From Helicobacter apodemus (GTDB taxonomy: Bacteria > Campylobacterota > Campylobacteria > Campylobacterales > Helicobacteraceae): DNA of 64,000 bases. The stretch's first letter is position 1; each line of letters starts with the position of its first letter. A program made the translations under genes and the position numbers. The stretch spans positions 1-64,000 of the forward strand of contig NZ_JRPC02000014.1 of assembly GCF_000765745.2 (NCBI RefSeq). Reading direction: 5' to 3'. Below the pieces are notes generated by a model. It was not told where the DNA came from. It ran no database searches and worked only from the letters and a program-made list of their open reading frames with translations. This document shows, in pieces, positions 28,068 through 37,019 of the stretch.

Positions 28068-28892
28068 ATGGTAACTTTTATCCCAACTCCTATAGGGAAT
28101 TTAGAGGATATTACTTTACGCACTTTGAGGGTTTTGCAATCTTGTAAGGTTTTATTGTGTGAGGATACAAGGGTTACTAAAAAACTTATTGCCCTTTTAA
28201 AAGAACAGAATCTTTTAAAAGATGCTTTAACCTATCAATATTTTTCTTTTCATAGCCATAATCAATTAGTGTTTTTACAGAATACTCCTTTAGAGTTTTT
28301 TGACCAAAATATCGCTTTTTTATGTGATGCTGGAATGCCTTGTATTAGTGACCCGGGTGTAGAGCTTGTGAAGTTTTTACAACAAAACTCTATTCCTTAT
28401 GATGTCTTAGGTGGTGTGAGTGCTTTAACTTTAGGAGTTGCCTTTAGTGGGTTAGTGCAAAAAGAGTTTAGTTTTTTGGGATTCCCTCCGCATAAAAAAA
28501 AAGAAAAAATGGAATTTTTCTCTAAGGTTTTAAAAAGCCTTTATCCTCTTGTGTTTTATGAATCTCCGCATAGACTTTTAGAAACTTTGGAGATTTTATA
28601 TACAATTAATCCATATTTAGAAGTGTTTTTAGGCAAGGAATTGAGTAAGAAATATCAGGATATTTTTTGTGGTGGGATACAAGAGATCTATAAAAGTTTT
28701 CAAACAAAAACTATTAAGGGGGAGTGGGTAATGGTTATTAAGCCTAATATGAGTGAAGATACTAAGCATTTAACACAAGAAGAGGTTTATTCCTTAGATA
28801 TTCCCCCTAAAATTAAGGCTAAGATTCTAGCAAAAATGACAAATAAGAGCATCAAAGAAATTTATGGGAATTTATGGAGAGAGACATTATAG
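28068..28892 (+). CDS. rsmI: 16S rRNA (cytidine(1402)-2'-O)-methyltransferase
   Basis: SAM-dependent enzyme of the tetrapyrrole-methylase fold that modifies C1402 in the ribosomal P site. Motifs: FIPTPIGNLEDITLRTLRVL at the start, LLCEDTRVTKKLI, AFLCDAGMPCISDPG, VFYESPHRLLETL. 274 residues from the ATG at 28068; a TTG six bases earlier is an equally placed alternative. It follows rpmE closely and overlaps no gene. Confidence 0.93.
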   Translation: MVTFIPTPIGNLEDITLRTLRVLQSCKVLLCEDTRVTKKLIALLKEQNLLKDALTYQYFSFHSHNQLVFLQNTPLEFFDQNIAFLCDAGMPCISDPGVELVKFLQQNSIPYDVLGGVSALTLGVAFSGLVQKEFSFLGFPPHKKKEKMEFFSKVLKSLYPLVFYESPHRLLETLEILYTINPYLEVFLGKELSKKYQDIFCGGIQEIYKSFQTKTIKGEWVMVIKPNMSEDTKHLTQEEVYSLDIPPKIKAKILAKMTNKSIKEIYGNLWRETL

Positions 28893-28893
28893 C

Positions 28894-29583
28894 ATGGTAG
28901 TTTATGGGAAACAAGTTGCAAGATTGATAGTGTTAAAATCTCCCCATAGTATCCAAAATATTTATTTGGCTAAAGAGATAGATAAAAGTTTCTTTGCTTT
29001 ATTAAAAAGTGTGAATAAACCTATTATTAGGTTAGATGCTAAAAAGGCACAAGCTTTAGCTAAAGGGGGGAATCATCAAGGGTGTTTATTGGAGATTAAC
29101 CCTTTAGAACCTGTGGATTTTACACTTATTAAGACAATGAATTTTATTGTTGTCTTATGTGGGGTTAGTGATGTAGGGAATATTGGGTCTATTATTAGAG
29201 TCTCCTATGCTTTAGGTGTAGATTGTATCGTGATTTGTAGTATTAAAAGTCTCAAACAAGAAGGAGTATTAAGGGCAAGTTCGGGAGCGTTTTTGCAAAT
29301 GCCTTTTTGTGTCGTGCATAATCCCTTAGATGTTGCTAATGAGCTAAAACAAGCAGGTTTTACGCTCTATGGAGCAGATATGCAAGGCAGTAATGAAGTT
29401 GTGAATGTAGCTCATAAAAAGGCTTTATTTTTGGGGAGTGAAAATCAAGGGCTTTCTAAGAGGATTATTGCTAAAATGGATTTTATTTTAACGATTTCTA
29501 TGGAAAGAGAATTTGATTCATTAAATGTAGGCACAGCAGGTGCGATTTTAATAGATAGGATGATAAATGGAAGAATTGGATAA
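28894..29583 (+). CDS. rlmB: TrmH/SpoU family rRNA 2'-O-methyltransferase
   Basis: SPOUT-fold methyltransferase, probably the 23S rRNA G2251 enzyme RlmB. The three SpoU motifs are present: DVGNIGSIIRVSYALGVD, LGSENQGLSKRI and LNVGTAGAILIDRM. An N-terminal L30e-like substrate-binding domain occupies residues ~1-75. I start it at 28894, one base after the rsmI stop, where the protein begins MVVYGKQVA as the family does; an upstream in-frame ATG at 28864 would overlap rsmI. 229 residues. The next gene overlaps its last 17 bp. Confidence 0.85.
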   Translation: MVVYGKQVARLIVLKSPHSIQNIYLAKEIDKSFFALLKSVNKPIIRLDAKKAQALAKGGNHQGCLLEINPLEPVDFTLIKTMNFIVVLCGVSDVGNIGSIIRVSYALGVDCIVICSIKSLKQEGVLRASSGAFLQMPFCVVHNPLDVANELKQAGFTLYGADMQGSNEVVNVAHKKALFLGSENQGLSKRIIAKMDFILTISMEREFDSLNVGTAGAILIDRMINGRIG

Positions 29584-30397
29584 GCTCAAACAAATTGGTG
29601 CTAGGGAGATTGCTAAAAATACACATATGGCATTAGGCAAGATTGAGGATATTCTAAATTTAAATTTTGAAAATTTAAAAGATAGGGCGACTACCATAGG
29701 TCTTATTAAGATTTTAGAGAGAGAATATAATGTGCAATTACAAAAATGGGTTGAGGATTATAAAGGATTTTGGGAAAATGAAATTCATCAAGAGGAGGAA
29801 TTAACTAAGGCTATTAATATTAAAATCGCACATGAGGCTGTTGCACCAAATAATCCGATAAAGTCTTGGTTTATTATTGCCTTGATTTTGTTAATAATAG
29901 GCATTGGAATTTATATTTATTCTAATTTTATTTTCTCTCAAGAAGTAAATATTGAAAATGCTTTATTGGATAATAATGGAGAGAATATAGCACTAGTAGA
30001 TTCTAGCATTCTTGATGAAAGTAATACGCAATCAGAAATAGCACAATCTCCCTTAGAAGCAAATGATGAGGATTTACCCACCTCTGTTTTTTTAGATGAA
30101 GAAACTCCATCTTTTAAAAAAGTAGAAATTAAACCACTCTCTAGTGTATGGGTGGGAATTATTTATTTAGATACTAAACAAAAAACCTCCCTAATAACTG
30201 ATAAGTCTTTAGAGATCGATATAACAAGACCACAAACTATTATTACTGGGCATGGAATGCTAGAGATTGATAACAATCAAGAAATTTTACAATATCATTT
30301 AGCCGACAAGATGCGATTTTATGTTGATGATGAGGGGAATTTTAGTGAAATTAATAACGCACAATATAAACAATACAATGGAGGCATAGGGTGGTAA
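29567..30397 (+). CDS. RodZ-like bitopic membrane protein
   Basis: 276 residues with the layout of RodZ. A cytoplasmic helical N-terminal domain (KQIGAREIAKNTHMALGKIE, a possible helix-turn-helix) leads to one membrane segment (WFIIALILLIIGIGIYIYSNFI, ~residues 104-125), an acidic Ser/Asn/Glu-rich linker and a C-terminal beta domain (VWVGIIYLDTKQKTSL ... ITGHGMLEID). RodZ links MreB to the cell wall machinery; assigning that role here is inference from architecture. The start overlaps rlmB and the end overlaps the next gene, so it is in the rpmE operon. Confidence 0.65.
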   Translation: MEELDKLKQIGAREIAKNTHMALGKIEDILNLNFENLKDRATTIGLIKILEREYNVQLQKWVEDYKGFWENEIHQEEELTKAINIKIAHEAVAPNNPIKSWFIIALILLIIGIGIYIYSNFIFSQEVNIENALLDNNGENIALVDSSILDESNTQSEIAQSPLEANDEDLPTSVFLDEETPSFKKVEIKPLSSVWVGIIYLDTKQKTSLITDKSLEIDITRPQTIITGHGMLEIDNNQEILQYHLADKMRFYVDDEGNFSEINNAQYKQYNGGIGW

Positions 30398-31215
30398 TAA
30401 AAGTTATTTTAACCTTATTACTAGGCGTTGGGATTCTTTTTGCCAATCCTAAAAGCGTTGATTATCAAATTATTTCTTTGCTTGGAGTGCAAGATTATAA
30501 GATTAATCAGAAATTAATCCAAAGACTTTTTAAAAATCCTTTAGAATTTATGGATGAGGTAGGGAATCCTAATATTTATAAGATTTCTCAAGTTTTAAAA
30601 CAAAATGGATTATTAAAATTAGCCTTTGCTTCTCCTATGGAGCTTGAAGTATCTTTTGAAATTGCAGGGAATCCTATGGCTTTTACGAGTGCTTTGTATG
30701 ATATTTTAGGCACAATGGGGTATTATTATTTTTTTGTTAAGCAGAGTGTGCTTGATAATTACTCTTATAAGTTTGTTCTTTCTATGAATACAGAATATGC
30801 CATTGATCCTATTTTATTGCAAGAACGTTTGAAAGAGTATGGTTACATGGCTTTAAAGATTGAAAAGCAAAGTCTTAATCAATGGGTTTATGAAATCAAA
30901 GAGAGTAATTTTCAATACCCAAAGGCGATTTTGCTAAACCCTAATGAAGAAAAAGAGCAAGCTAATTTATCTGGAGAGTATTGGTATCAAGTATCCCAAG
31001 GTAATACTTTAGGAATAGTTTCTAGCAATGCTATTTTGTGGTATCCTAAAATTGTTTTTTTTGATTCTAATCTAAGGGTTTTAGAAATATTTTTTCAAGA
31101 AAAAGCTGTGCAAGCAATAAAAGTTAAAATCCCTAAAAATGCAGTTTTTATCAAGATAAGTGATATTTACCTGCCCCTTACAATAAAGAGCGGTTTGATG
31201 GTAGAATTAAATTAA
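30391..31215 (+). CDS. Conserved periplasmic protein, unknown function
   Basis: 274 residues with a signal peptide (IKVILTLLLGVGILFANP) and no further membrane segment. I see no recognisable catalytic motif. The body contains two similar-length alpha/beta stretches and a C-terminal beta region (VKIPKNAVFIKISDIYLPLTIKSG). I recall a similarly placed protein after the RodZ-like gene in H. pylori, so it is probably a conserved epsilonproteobacterial periplasmic protein. The GTG start overlaps the preceding gene's stop by 7 bp, suggesting a functional pair. Confidence 0.7.
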   Translation: MVIKVILTLLLGVGILFANPKSVDYQIISLLGVQDYKINQKLIQRLFKNPLEFMDEVGNPNIYKISQVLKQNGLLKLAFASPMELEVSFEIAGNPMAFTSALYDILGTMGYYYFFVKQSVLDNYSYKFVLSMNTEYAIDPILLQERLKEYGYMALKIEKQSLNQWVYEIKESNFQYPKAILLNPNEEKEQANLSGEYWYQVSQGNTLGIVSSNAILWYPKIVFFDSNLRVLEIFFQEKAVQAIKVKIPKNAVFIKISDIYLPLTIKSGLMVELN

Positions 31216-31231
31216 GATAAGGAGAGGCGAA

Positions 31232-32443
31232 ATGTTTGATGAAATAGAATTTGAACGCATTAAGAGGCTTCCTAAATATGTTTTTGCAGTAATTAATGAA
31301 ATTAAGTTAAAAATGCGACAAGCTGGTGAAGATGTTATTGATTTTAGTATGGGGAATCCAGATGGTGCTACTCCAGATTTTATTGTTGATAAGCTTTGTG
31401 AAGCTGCAAGAAAACCAAAAAATCATGGCTATTCTGCTAGTAAGGGAATTTATAAACTACGAGTAGCCATTGCAGATACTTATAACCGCAAATATGGCAT
31501 AGAGCTTGATCCTGAAAGTCAAGTTTGTGTTTCAATGGGTTCTAAGGAGGGTTATGCACATTTGGTGCAAGCTATTACCAACCCCGGAGATACCGCAATT
31601 GTTGCAGAGCCTACCTATCCTATTCATTATTATGCTTTTATTTTAGCAGGGGCAAATGTTAGCACTTTTGGTTTAAAATGGAATGAGGATTATGAACTCT
31701 TAGAGGAGGAGTATTTTAAATCTTTAGAGGAAGCCTTGCATAATACTATGCCAAAGCCAAAGTTCGTTGTAACCAATTTTCCCCATAATCCTACTACTAT
31801 AGTTGTTTATAAAAGTTTTTATGAAAGGCTCGTGGCTTTAGCCAAAAAAGAGCGTTTTTACATCATTAATGATATTGCCTATGCGGATTTAAGCTTTAAT
31901 GGCTATGTAGCTCCATCTATTTTTGAAGTAGAGGGTGCTTTAGATGTTGCCGTTGAAGGATATACGCTTTCTAAAAGTTATAATATGGCGGGTTGGAGAG
32001 TGGGTTGTATGGTAGGAAATACTAAGTTAATTGGGGCTTTGCAAAAAATTAAGAGCTGGTTAGATTATGGGATTTATACGCCTATGCAAGTTGCTGCTAC
32101 GGTTGCTTTAAATGGTAATCAAGAGTGTGTGCAAGAAATTGCTAGGAAGTATCAAAATCGTATGGAAGTCTTAATAGAGAGCTTTGGGGCAGCTGGTTGG
32201 AAAATGAAAATGCCAAGAGCAAGTATGTTTATTTGGGCAGAGATTCCAGAATGTGTGAGGCATTTGGGGAGTATGGAGTTTTCTACAAGGCTTTTACAAG
32301 AGGCAAAAATTGCGGTTAGTCCCGGGATTGGATTTGGCAACCACGGGGATAATTATGTGCGTATTGCGCTTATTGAAAATGAAAATAGGATTCGTCAAGC
32401 TGCAAGGAATTTGAAAAAATTTTTAAGGCAGTTTCAAGATTAG
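31232..32443 (+). CDS. Class I/II PLP aminotransferase (AlaC / LL-diaminopimelate type)
   Basis: PLP-dependent aminotransferase of 403 residues. Key features: IDFSMGNPDGATPDFIVDKL, GYSASKGIYKLR, MGSKEGYAHL, NFPHNPTTIV, the tyrosine/aspartate stretch DIAYADLSF, the PLP lysine in SKSYNMAGWRVG, and RIALIENENRIRQA. It matches the Helicobacter enzyme variously called aspartate aminotransferase, AlaC or LL-DAP aminotransferase. The substrate cannot be decided from sequence. ATG after AAGGAGAGGCGAA. It lies in the operon leading to ccoI. Confidence 0.88.
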   Translation: MFDEIEFERIKRLPKYVFAVINEIKLKMRQAGEDVIDFSMGNPDGATPDFIVDKLCEAARKPKNHGYSASKGIYKLRVAIADTYNRKYGIELDPESQVCVSMGSKEGYAHLVQAITNPGDTAIVAEPTYPIHYYAFILAGANVSTFGLKWNEDYELLEEEYFKSLEEALHNTMPKPKFVVTNFPHNPTTIVVYKSFYERLVALAKKERFYIINDIAYADLSFNGYVAPSIFEVEGALDVAVEGYTLSKSYNMAGWRVGCMVGNTKLIGALQKIKSWLDYGIYTPMQVAATVALNGNQECVQEIARKYQNRMEVLIESFGAAGWKMKMPRASMFIWAEIPECVRHLGSMEFSTRLLQEAKIAVSPGIGFGNHGDNYVRIALIENENRIRQAARNLKKFLRQFQD

Positions 32444-32469
32444 GTTATTATAGATACTATCATTAGTGT

Positions 32470-34878
32470 ATGATGCAAAATAAAAGAAAATGCAATCATT
32501 GCCAATTAGAATTTGAAGAAAAAGCCCTTTTTTCATCCTTTATTAAGGGTGAGCAGAAATACTTTTGTTGTAAGGGCTGTGAGGGAGTATATAGGCTTTT
32601 ATATTTGCAAGGATTAGAGGATTTTTACAATAAGCTTGGAAATAATACTTTAGATTCCTTTGTGGATAGTAAAGATAGCCTAGAGACCTTTGATACACAA
32701 TCTTTCTTGGATAAATATGTGATTAAAAAGGATTCTTTGTATGAAATTTCTTTGATTTTAGAGAAAATTCATTGCATTGCCTGTGTTTGGCTAAATGAAA
32801 AGATACTCTCTAAGCAAAAAGGCATTATTAAAGTTTGCATTAATTACACTACCAATAAAGCTACTTTGTTATTTGATTTAGAATCTATAAAGGTTTCAGA
32901 AATTATTGCCATTATTAGATCTATTGGTTATGACGCACATATTTATGATGTTAGATTACAAGAGCAATACGCACAAAAGCAAAAAAGGGATTATTATATA
33001 CGATTAAGTGTTGGCATTTTTTGTATGATGAATATTATGTGGATTGCTGTTGCTCAATATGCGGGATATTTTAGTGGTATTTCTTTGCCAATGCGTAATA
33101 TCTTAAACATTGCAGGTTTTGCACTCTCCACCCCGGTGCTTTTTTTTAGTGGTTGGGTGTTTTGGAAGGGGGCTTATTTTTCCTTAAAGCACAAAACCCC
33201 TAATATGGATTTATTGGTTATAAGTGGTGCAACTTTAGCTTATCTTTATTCTATTTATGCGAGTTTTAAGGGTGGGGAGACCTATTTTGAATCCGTTGTT
33301 ATGATTATTACTTTTGTCTTAATAGGGAAGTTCTTAGAAGTTAGGGGCAAGAAAAGTGCTGTTGATAGCTTAGATAAGATTAATGCACAAATTCCTCTTA
33401 GTGTGAATGTTTTACGAGGAAATAAAAGGGAGGAAGTTTCTGTTTATGATGTAAAAATTGGAGAGATTATAGAGGCAAAGCCCGGGGAATGTATCGCAAT
33501 AGATGGAACCTTACTTTCTGCAAATGCTTTATGTGATGAGAGTGCATTAAATGGGGAATCTTTACCCATGCAAAAGCAGTATCAAGACAAGATATTATCA
33601 GGCTCTTTAGTCTTAAATACTCCTTTATGCTATCAAGTTTCTAAGGAATTTAAAGATTCTTTAATGACTTCTATTGTGAATATGGTTGAAGAATCTTTAA
33701 ATATTCGCCCTAAAATTCAAGAGCAAGCTAATAAAATCGCTCGTTTTTTTTCTTTGGTGATGTTTTTTTTAGGATTTATGACTTTTTTAAGTTGGTTTTA
33801 TTATTTAGAAGTGAGTTTTGATAAATCCTTAATGATAGCTATTTCTGTGATTATTATTGCTTGCCCTTGTGCTTTAGCATTAGCTACCCCTATTGCTTGT
33901 TTAGTTGGTTTAGGGAGGGCTATTGAGCAAAAAATTCTTTTTAAAGAAGCACGATTTTTAGAAACCATTGCTAAGGCAGATACATTGGTTTTGGATAAAA
34001 CAGGAACACTAACGCAAGGGAAATTAAAAGTCGTCGAAATTAAAAGCAATGCTACACAAGAGGAATTAAATGTTTTAGCACAGATTCTAAGGCAAAGCTC
34101 GCATCCTATTTCTCAAGCGGTCTTAAAGGTGTTGCCACATAATGATGTTGTTTGTGCGTTTGATACTTTGGAACAGATTAATGCTAAAGGAATGATTGCT
34201 AGAATAGGAGAAGATATTTATTTGGGTGGGAATTTTGAGCTTTTAGAGGAGAGGGGTGTTAGAATACCTGAAGAAATTTATCAAAGTCAAGGGGATAAAA
34301 GTAGTTTTTGCTTTGCTAAAAATCAAAGGTTTTTAGGTTTTTATGCCTTAGAGGATAGTATTAAAGAGGACGCTTTTTCTGCCCTAGAAAGGCTTAAGAA
34401 AATGGGTATTGCTCTAGTGCTTTTAAGTGGAGATAATGAGGGAGTTTGTAAAAAGGTTGCAGAAGCTTTAGGGATTAAGGAGTATTATGCCAAACAAAGC
34501 CCTATTGATAAAGCAGATTTTATTGATAGACTCCATAAGGAGGGAAGAGTTGTTGTAATGGCAGGTGATGGGATTAATGATTCTATTGCTTTAGGGAAAA
34601 GTGATATTGGCATTGCTATGGGGGGAGGGATTGATTTAGCTATTAATGTAAGCGATATTGTTATTTTAGATGATAGGATAGAGGGGGTAAAAGAAGCTTT
34701 TTATTTAGGGCGTAAAACCTATGTTTTTATTAAGCAAAATTTAGGAATTTCATTAATCTATAATGCTCTAACTATTCCTTTAGCGATGTTTGGGCTCGTA
34801 ATACCTCTCATTGCTGCTTTATCTATGTCTCTTAGCTCATTGGTGGTAGCGTTAAATAGTATGCGACTTAAGCAATAA
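32470..34878 (+). CDS. ccoI: Heavy-metal P1B-type ATPase CcoI/FixI
   Basis: Copper-exporting P-type ATPase needed in other bacteria to deliver copper to the cbb3 cytochrome oxidase. N-terminal Cys-rich region (CNHCQLEF, FCCKGCEGVYRLLYLQGL, ~residues 8-50), an HMA-like domain with HCIACVW (~100), the membrane copper site CPC (IIACPCALALATP), phosphorylation motif DKTGTLTQG, and hinge MAGDGINDSIAL. 802 residues. Two consecutive ATGs at 32470/32473. It ends an operon; a 145-bp gap with no detectable gene and then the opposing tRNA follow. Confidence 0.9.
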   Translation: MMQNKRKCNHCQLEFEEKALFSSFIKGEQKYFCCKGCEGVYRLLYLQGLEDFYNKLGNNTLDSFVDSKDSLETFDTQSFLDKYVIKKDSLYEISLILEKIHCIACVWLNEKILSKQKGIIKVCINYTTNKATLLFDLESIKVSEIIAIIRSIGYDAHIYDVRLQEQYAQKQKRDYYIRLSVGIFCMMNIMWIAVAQYAGYFSGISLPMRNILNIAGFALSTPVLFFSGWVFWKGAYFSLKHKTPNMDLLVISGATLAYLYSIYASFKGGETYFESVVMIITFVLIGKFLEVRGKKSAVDSLDKINAQIPLSVNVLRGNKREEVSVYDVKIGEIIEAKPGECIAIDGTLLSANALCDESALNGESLPMQKQYQDKILSGSLVLNTPLCYQVSKEFKDSLMTSIVNMVEESLNIRPKIQEQANKIARFFSLVMFFLGFMTFLSWFYYLEVSFDKSLMIAISVIIIACPCALALATPIACLVGLGRAIEQKILFKEARFLETIAKADTLVLDKTGTLTQGKLKVVEIKSNATQEELNVLAQILRQSSHPISQAVLKVLPHNDVVCAFDTLEQINAKGMIARIGEDIYLGGNFELLEERGVRIPEEIYQSQGDKSSFCFAKNQRFLGFYALEDSIKEDAFSALERLKKMGIALVLLSGDNEGVCKKVAEALGIKEYYAKQSPIDKADFIDRLHKEGRVVVMAGDGINDSIALGKSDIGIAMGGGIDLAINVSDIVILDDRIEGVKEAFYLGRKTYVFIKQNLGISLIYNALTIPLAMFGLVIPLIAALSMSLSSLVVALNSMRLKQ

Positions 34879-35023
34879 GTGTTGAATAATAAATAAAGTT
34901 GCACTTGCAAGGGAAATAAATTGAATAGGCAATACTTAAAAAGTAATATAGATTATTCTTAAGGGATAAAATCGTTACAAATGGTAATAAAGTTTTTATA
35001 ATTGGGAATTAGTAACAAAGTTA

Positions 35024-35100
35024 TGGTACGCTCAGAGGGAGTCGAACCCCCAACCCTCAGATCCGAAGTCTGATGCTCTATCCAGTTGAGCTATGAACGC
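35024..35100 (-). tRNA. tRNA-Arg (anticodon UCG)
   Basis: Reading the minus strand from 35100, a full cloverleaf folds with a 7-bp acceptor stem (first pair G-U), a D-arm AGCTC...GAGC, an anticodon stem TCAGA/TCTGA enclosing CTTCGGA (anticodon TCG, Arg), a TpsiC arm GGGGGTTCGACTCCC and an encoded 3' ACCA. A -10-like AT-rich element lies about ten bases upstream. It stands alone, antisense to the flanking genes. Confidence 0.95.
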
Positions 35101-35111
35101 AAAAATTATGT

Positions 35112-35140
35112 TATAATAGCTTGGATTATTTTAATAATCC
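35112..35140 (+). promoter_or_regulatory. Promoter and candidate metal-regulator operator before znuA-like gene
   Basis: A perfect -10 element TATAAT (35112-35117) is followed by an inverted repeat: GGATTATT (35123-35130), a TT spacer, and AATAATCC (35133-35140), 30 bp before the GTG start of the zinc-binding protein. An AT-rich palindrome at the transcription start of a metal-uptake gene suggests a Fur-family repressor site; that is inference. The same segment may also serve the opposing tRNA promoter. Confidence 0.5.
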
Positions 35141-35170
35141 ATAAAATTTTAATAAAAAGGAGTAAGGAAG

Positions 35171-36058
35171 GTGAAGTTTTTAATATCTTTATTAATGTTT
35201 GCAGGTGTAATGATGGCTAAACCTATTATTGCTGTAAGTATTCCTATGCAAAAGGAATTTGTAGAAAAAATCGCTAAAGGAGAATATGAGGTTATAGCCT
35301 TAGTTAAGCCCGGAGTTAATCCACATGATTTTGAACCAAAATTTTCAGATGTTAAAAGTGTTAATCAAGCTAAAGCTTATTTTTCTATTGGGATAGAGTT
35401 TGAGGAGCAATGGCTTAAACGTTTTGCTAACCAAAATAAAGCTATGAAAATTTATCCTAGTAATGTAGGGGTAGAGGTTATAAACTTTGGAAATATGGAG
35501 GAACATGATGAACACGGACATGATGGGCACGATGATCATAATGAGGAGGAGGATTCTCACCATTCCCACGAAAATGGTGATACCCATATTTGGTTGTCCT
35601 TATCTAATGCAAAAATTATTGCGGGAAATATTTATGAGGGTTTAAAAACAATAAATCCTAAAGGAAATTATGAGTCTAATTACCAAGCACTTATTAGAGA
35701 TATTGAGAATCTTGATAGACAATTAAAGGAAGCTTTAAGAGGTTTGCCTAAAAATCAAAAATTTGTTGTTTTTCATCCGATGTTAGGTTATTTTGCTAGA
35801 GATTATGGATTAGAAGAGGTTTCTATTGAAGTTGAGGGAAAAACACCTACAATTAAAGATATGATGGAGGTGGTCGAGGTAATTAAGAAGGAGAATCTAA
35901 AAATTATTTTCGCACAACCTGAATTTTCTACAAAAACTGCAGAATTTATCGCAAAAGAAAGTGGGGCAAAACTAGGTTATTTTTCACCCTTAGAAATACC
36001 TTGGGGTAAGAATCTTTTAGATTTTGCTAAAAAATTAAAAGAACTTTATGAGAAGTAG
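35171..36058 (+). CDS. znuA: Zinc/manganese ABC transporter substrate-binding protein (ZnuA-like)
   Basis: Cluster A-I metal-binding lipocluster protein of 295 residues with signal peptide KFLISLLMFAGVMMA. Metal ligand regions: VNPHDFEP, a histidine/aspartate-rich loop around residues 113-138 (EHDEHGHDGHDDH and SHHSHENGDTHIWLS), VVFHPMLGYFARDYGL, and FAQPEFST. The His-rich loop is typical of ZnuA. The start is GTG with AAGGAAG upstream. No permease or ATPase gene is adjacent, so transport partners must be encoded elsewhere. Confidence 0.88.
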   Translation: MKFLISLLMFAGVMMAKPIIAVSIPMQKEFVEKIAKGEYEVIALVKPGVNPHDFEPKFSDVKSVNQAKAYFSIGIEFEEQWLKRFANQNKAMKIYPSNVGVEVINFGNMEEHDEHGHDGHDDHNEEEDSHHSHENGDTHIWLSLSNAKIIAGNIYEGLKTINPKGNYESNYQALIRDIENLDRQLKEALRGLPKNQKFVVFHPMLGYFARDYGLEEVSIEVEGKTPTIKDMMEVVEVIKKENLKIIFAQPEFSTKTAEFIAKESGAKLGYFSPLEIPWGKNLLDFAKKLKELYEK

Positions 36059-36067
36059 TTTAAGTCT

Positions 36068-36097
36068 AAGCTCTTTTTAAGAGAGTTTAGAGCTTTT
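36068..36097. terminator. Terminator-like hairpin between znuA-like and apt
   Basis: AAGCTCT (36068-36074) pairs with AGAGCTT (36089-36095), followed on the plus strand by TT; an inner CTCTT/AAGAG pairing is an alternative. It sits between two converging genes, so it may serve both strands. A wider TTTAAGTCTA / TAGACTTAAA pair surrounds it. Confidence 0.45.
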
Positions 36098-36104
36098 GCG
36101 TTCA

Positions 36105-36659
36105 TTATAGACTTAAAACATTATAAATAGGGTAAAGGTTCTGGAGATTTTCTTCTCCTTTTAAGTCTTTAAGGTGAATAATAAAACAAGCCTCTATGCA
36201 ATTAGCCCCTGCTTTTTTTATGAGATTAGCAGCTGCATAGGCAGTTCCTCCAGTGGCAAGTAAATCATCAATAAGTAAAACTTTGGGTATATGGTTTAAA
36301 ATTTCATTTTTGAAAGCATCAATATGGATTTCAATTTCATTAAAGCCATATTCTAAAGAATATTTTTCAGATATTGTCGTGTAGGGGAGTTTGCCCTTTT
36401 TTCTAATGGGGATAAAGCCAACATTGAGGGCATAGGCTAGAGCAGCACCAAAAATAAACCCACGACTTTCAATCCCTGCGATATAATCTATTTCATAAGA
36501 TTGGTAATAGCTTTTTAGATGATTAATGAGTAGCGTAAAAGCTTCTTTATTGCTAAGAAGCGTTGTTATATCGCGGAAATTAATCCCGGGTTGTGGAAAG
36601 TCTTTGATAGAACGGATAGTTTGTAGCAAGAATTCTTGCTGTGTTGTTGTTAATTGCAT
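36105..36659 (-). CDS. apt: Adenine phosphoribosyltransferase
   Basis: Purine salvage enzyme making AMP from adenine and PRPP. Motifs: [15 protein letters not shown] near the N-terminus, [19 protein letters not shown], and the PRPP-binding loop [14 protein letters not shown]. 184 residues. It is the promoter-distal gene of the conserved minus-strand block folD-lepB-(M50)-rpiB-(coiled coil)-apt. Confidence 0.95.
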   Translation of the reverse strand: MQLTTTQQEFLLQTIRSIKDFPQPGINFRDITTLLSNKEAFTLLINHLKSYYQSYEIDYIAGIESRGFIFGAALAYALNVGFIPIRKKGKLPYTTISEKYSLEYGFNEIEIHIDAFKNEILNHIPKVLLIDDLLATGGTAYAAANLIKKAGANCIEACFIIHLKDLKGEENLQNLYPIYNVLSL

Positions 36660-36669
36660 AGTTTCTCCC

Positions 36670-37008
36670 TTATAATAGAGCTTCTATTTTTTGCTCTAAA
36701 TCTTTGATTTTACTTTTATATTTTTCTGTTTCAACCCTATATTGAGAGTTTCTTTGTTTGAGTGCTTTGACTTCGTTTCTTAAAGTAGTGATTTCATCTG
36801 TTAAAATATCAATATTTCCTAAAGCCCTTTGGAGTTGGAGTTGGTGTTTGCGGATAAGTATTTCTGCTTCTTGTAGGGTTAATTTCATAATAGCACTATT
36901 TTTTTCTTCCTTTTGTGCGACACTTTTGTAAAAAAAGGTTTTAACGACAATAAATAAGACAAAAAGAATAAAAGTTGTTAAAAATAACCATTGTGTAAAA
37001 AGTGTCAT
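36670..37008 (-). CDS. Single-pass membrane coiled-coil protein
   Basis: 112 residues: one N-terminal membrane segment ([20 protein letters not shown]) followed by a long coiled coil from about residue 40 to the end (LTQEAEIL-type heptads, [27 protein letters not shown]). It occupies the same place between apt and rpiB as an unknown protein in H. pylori. The architecture is reminiscent of small division or envelope scaffold proteins, but no function is known. Confidence 0.7.
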   Translation of the reverse strand: MTLFTQWLFLTTFILFVLFIVVKTFFYKSVAQKEEKNSAIMKLTLQEAEILIRKHQLQLQRALGNIDILTDEITTLRNEVKALKQRNSQYRVETEKYKSKIKDLEQKIEALL

Positions 37009-37019
37009 TTTATCCCCTA

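Noticed and set aside
34879-35023. Searched for a small RNA or gene after ccoI
   Set aside because: Only weak short inverted repeats (TTGCACTTGCAA and GTTAC/GTAAC) are visible, with no promoter-terminator layout.
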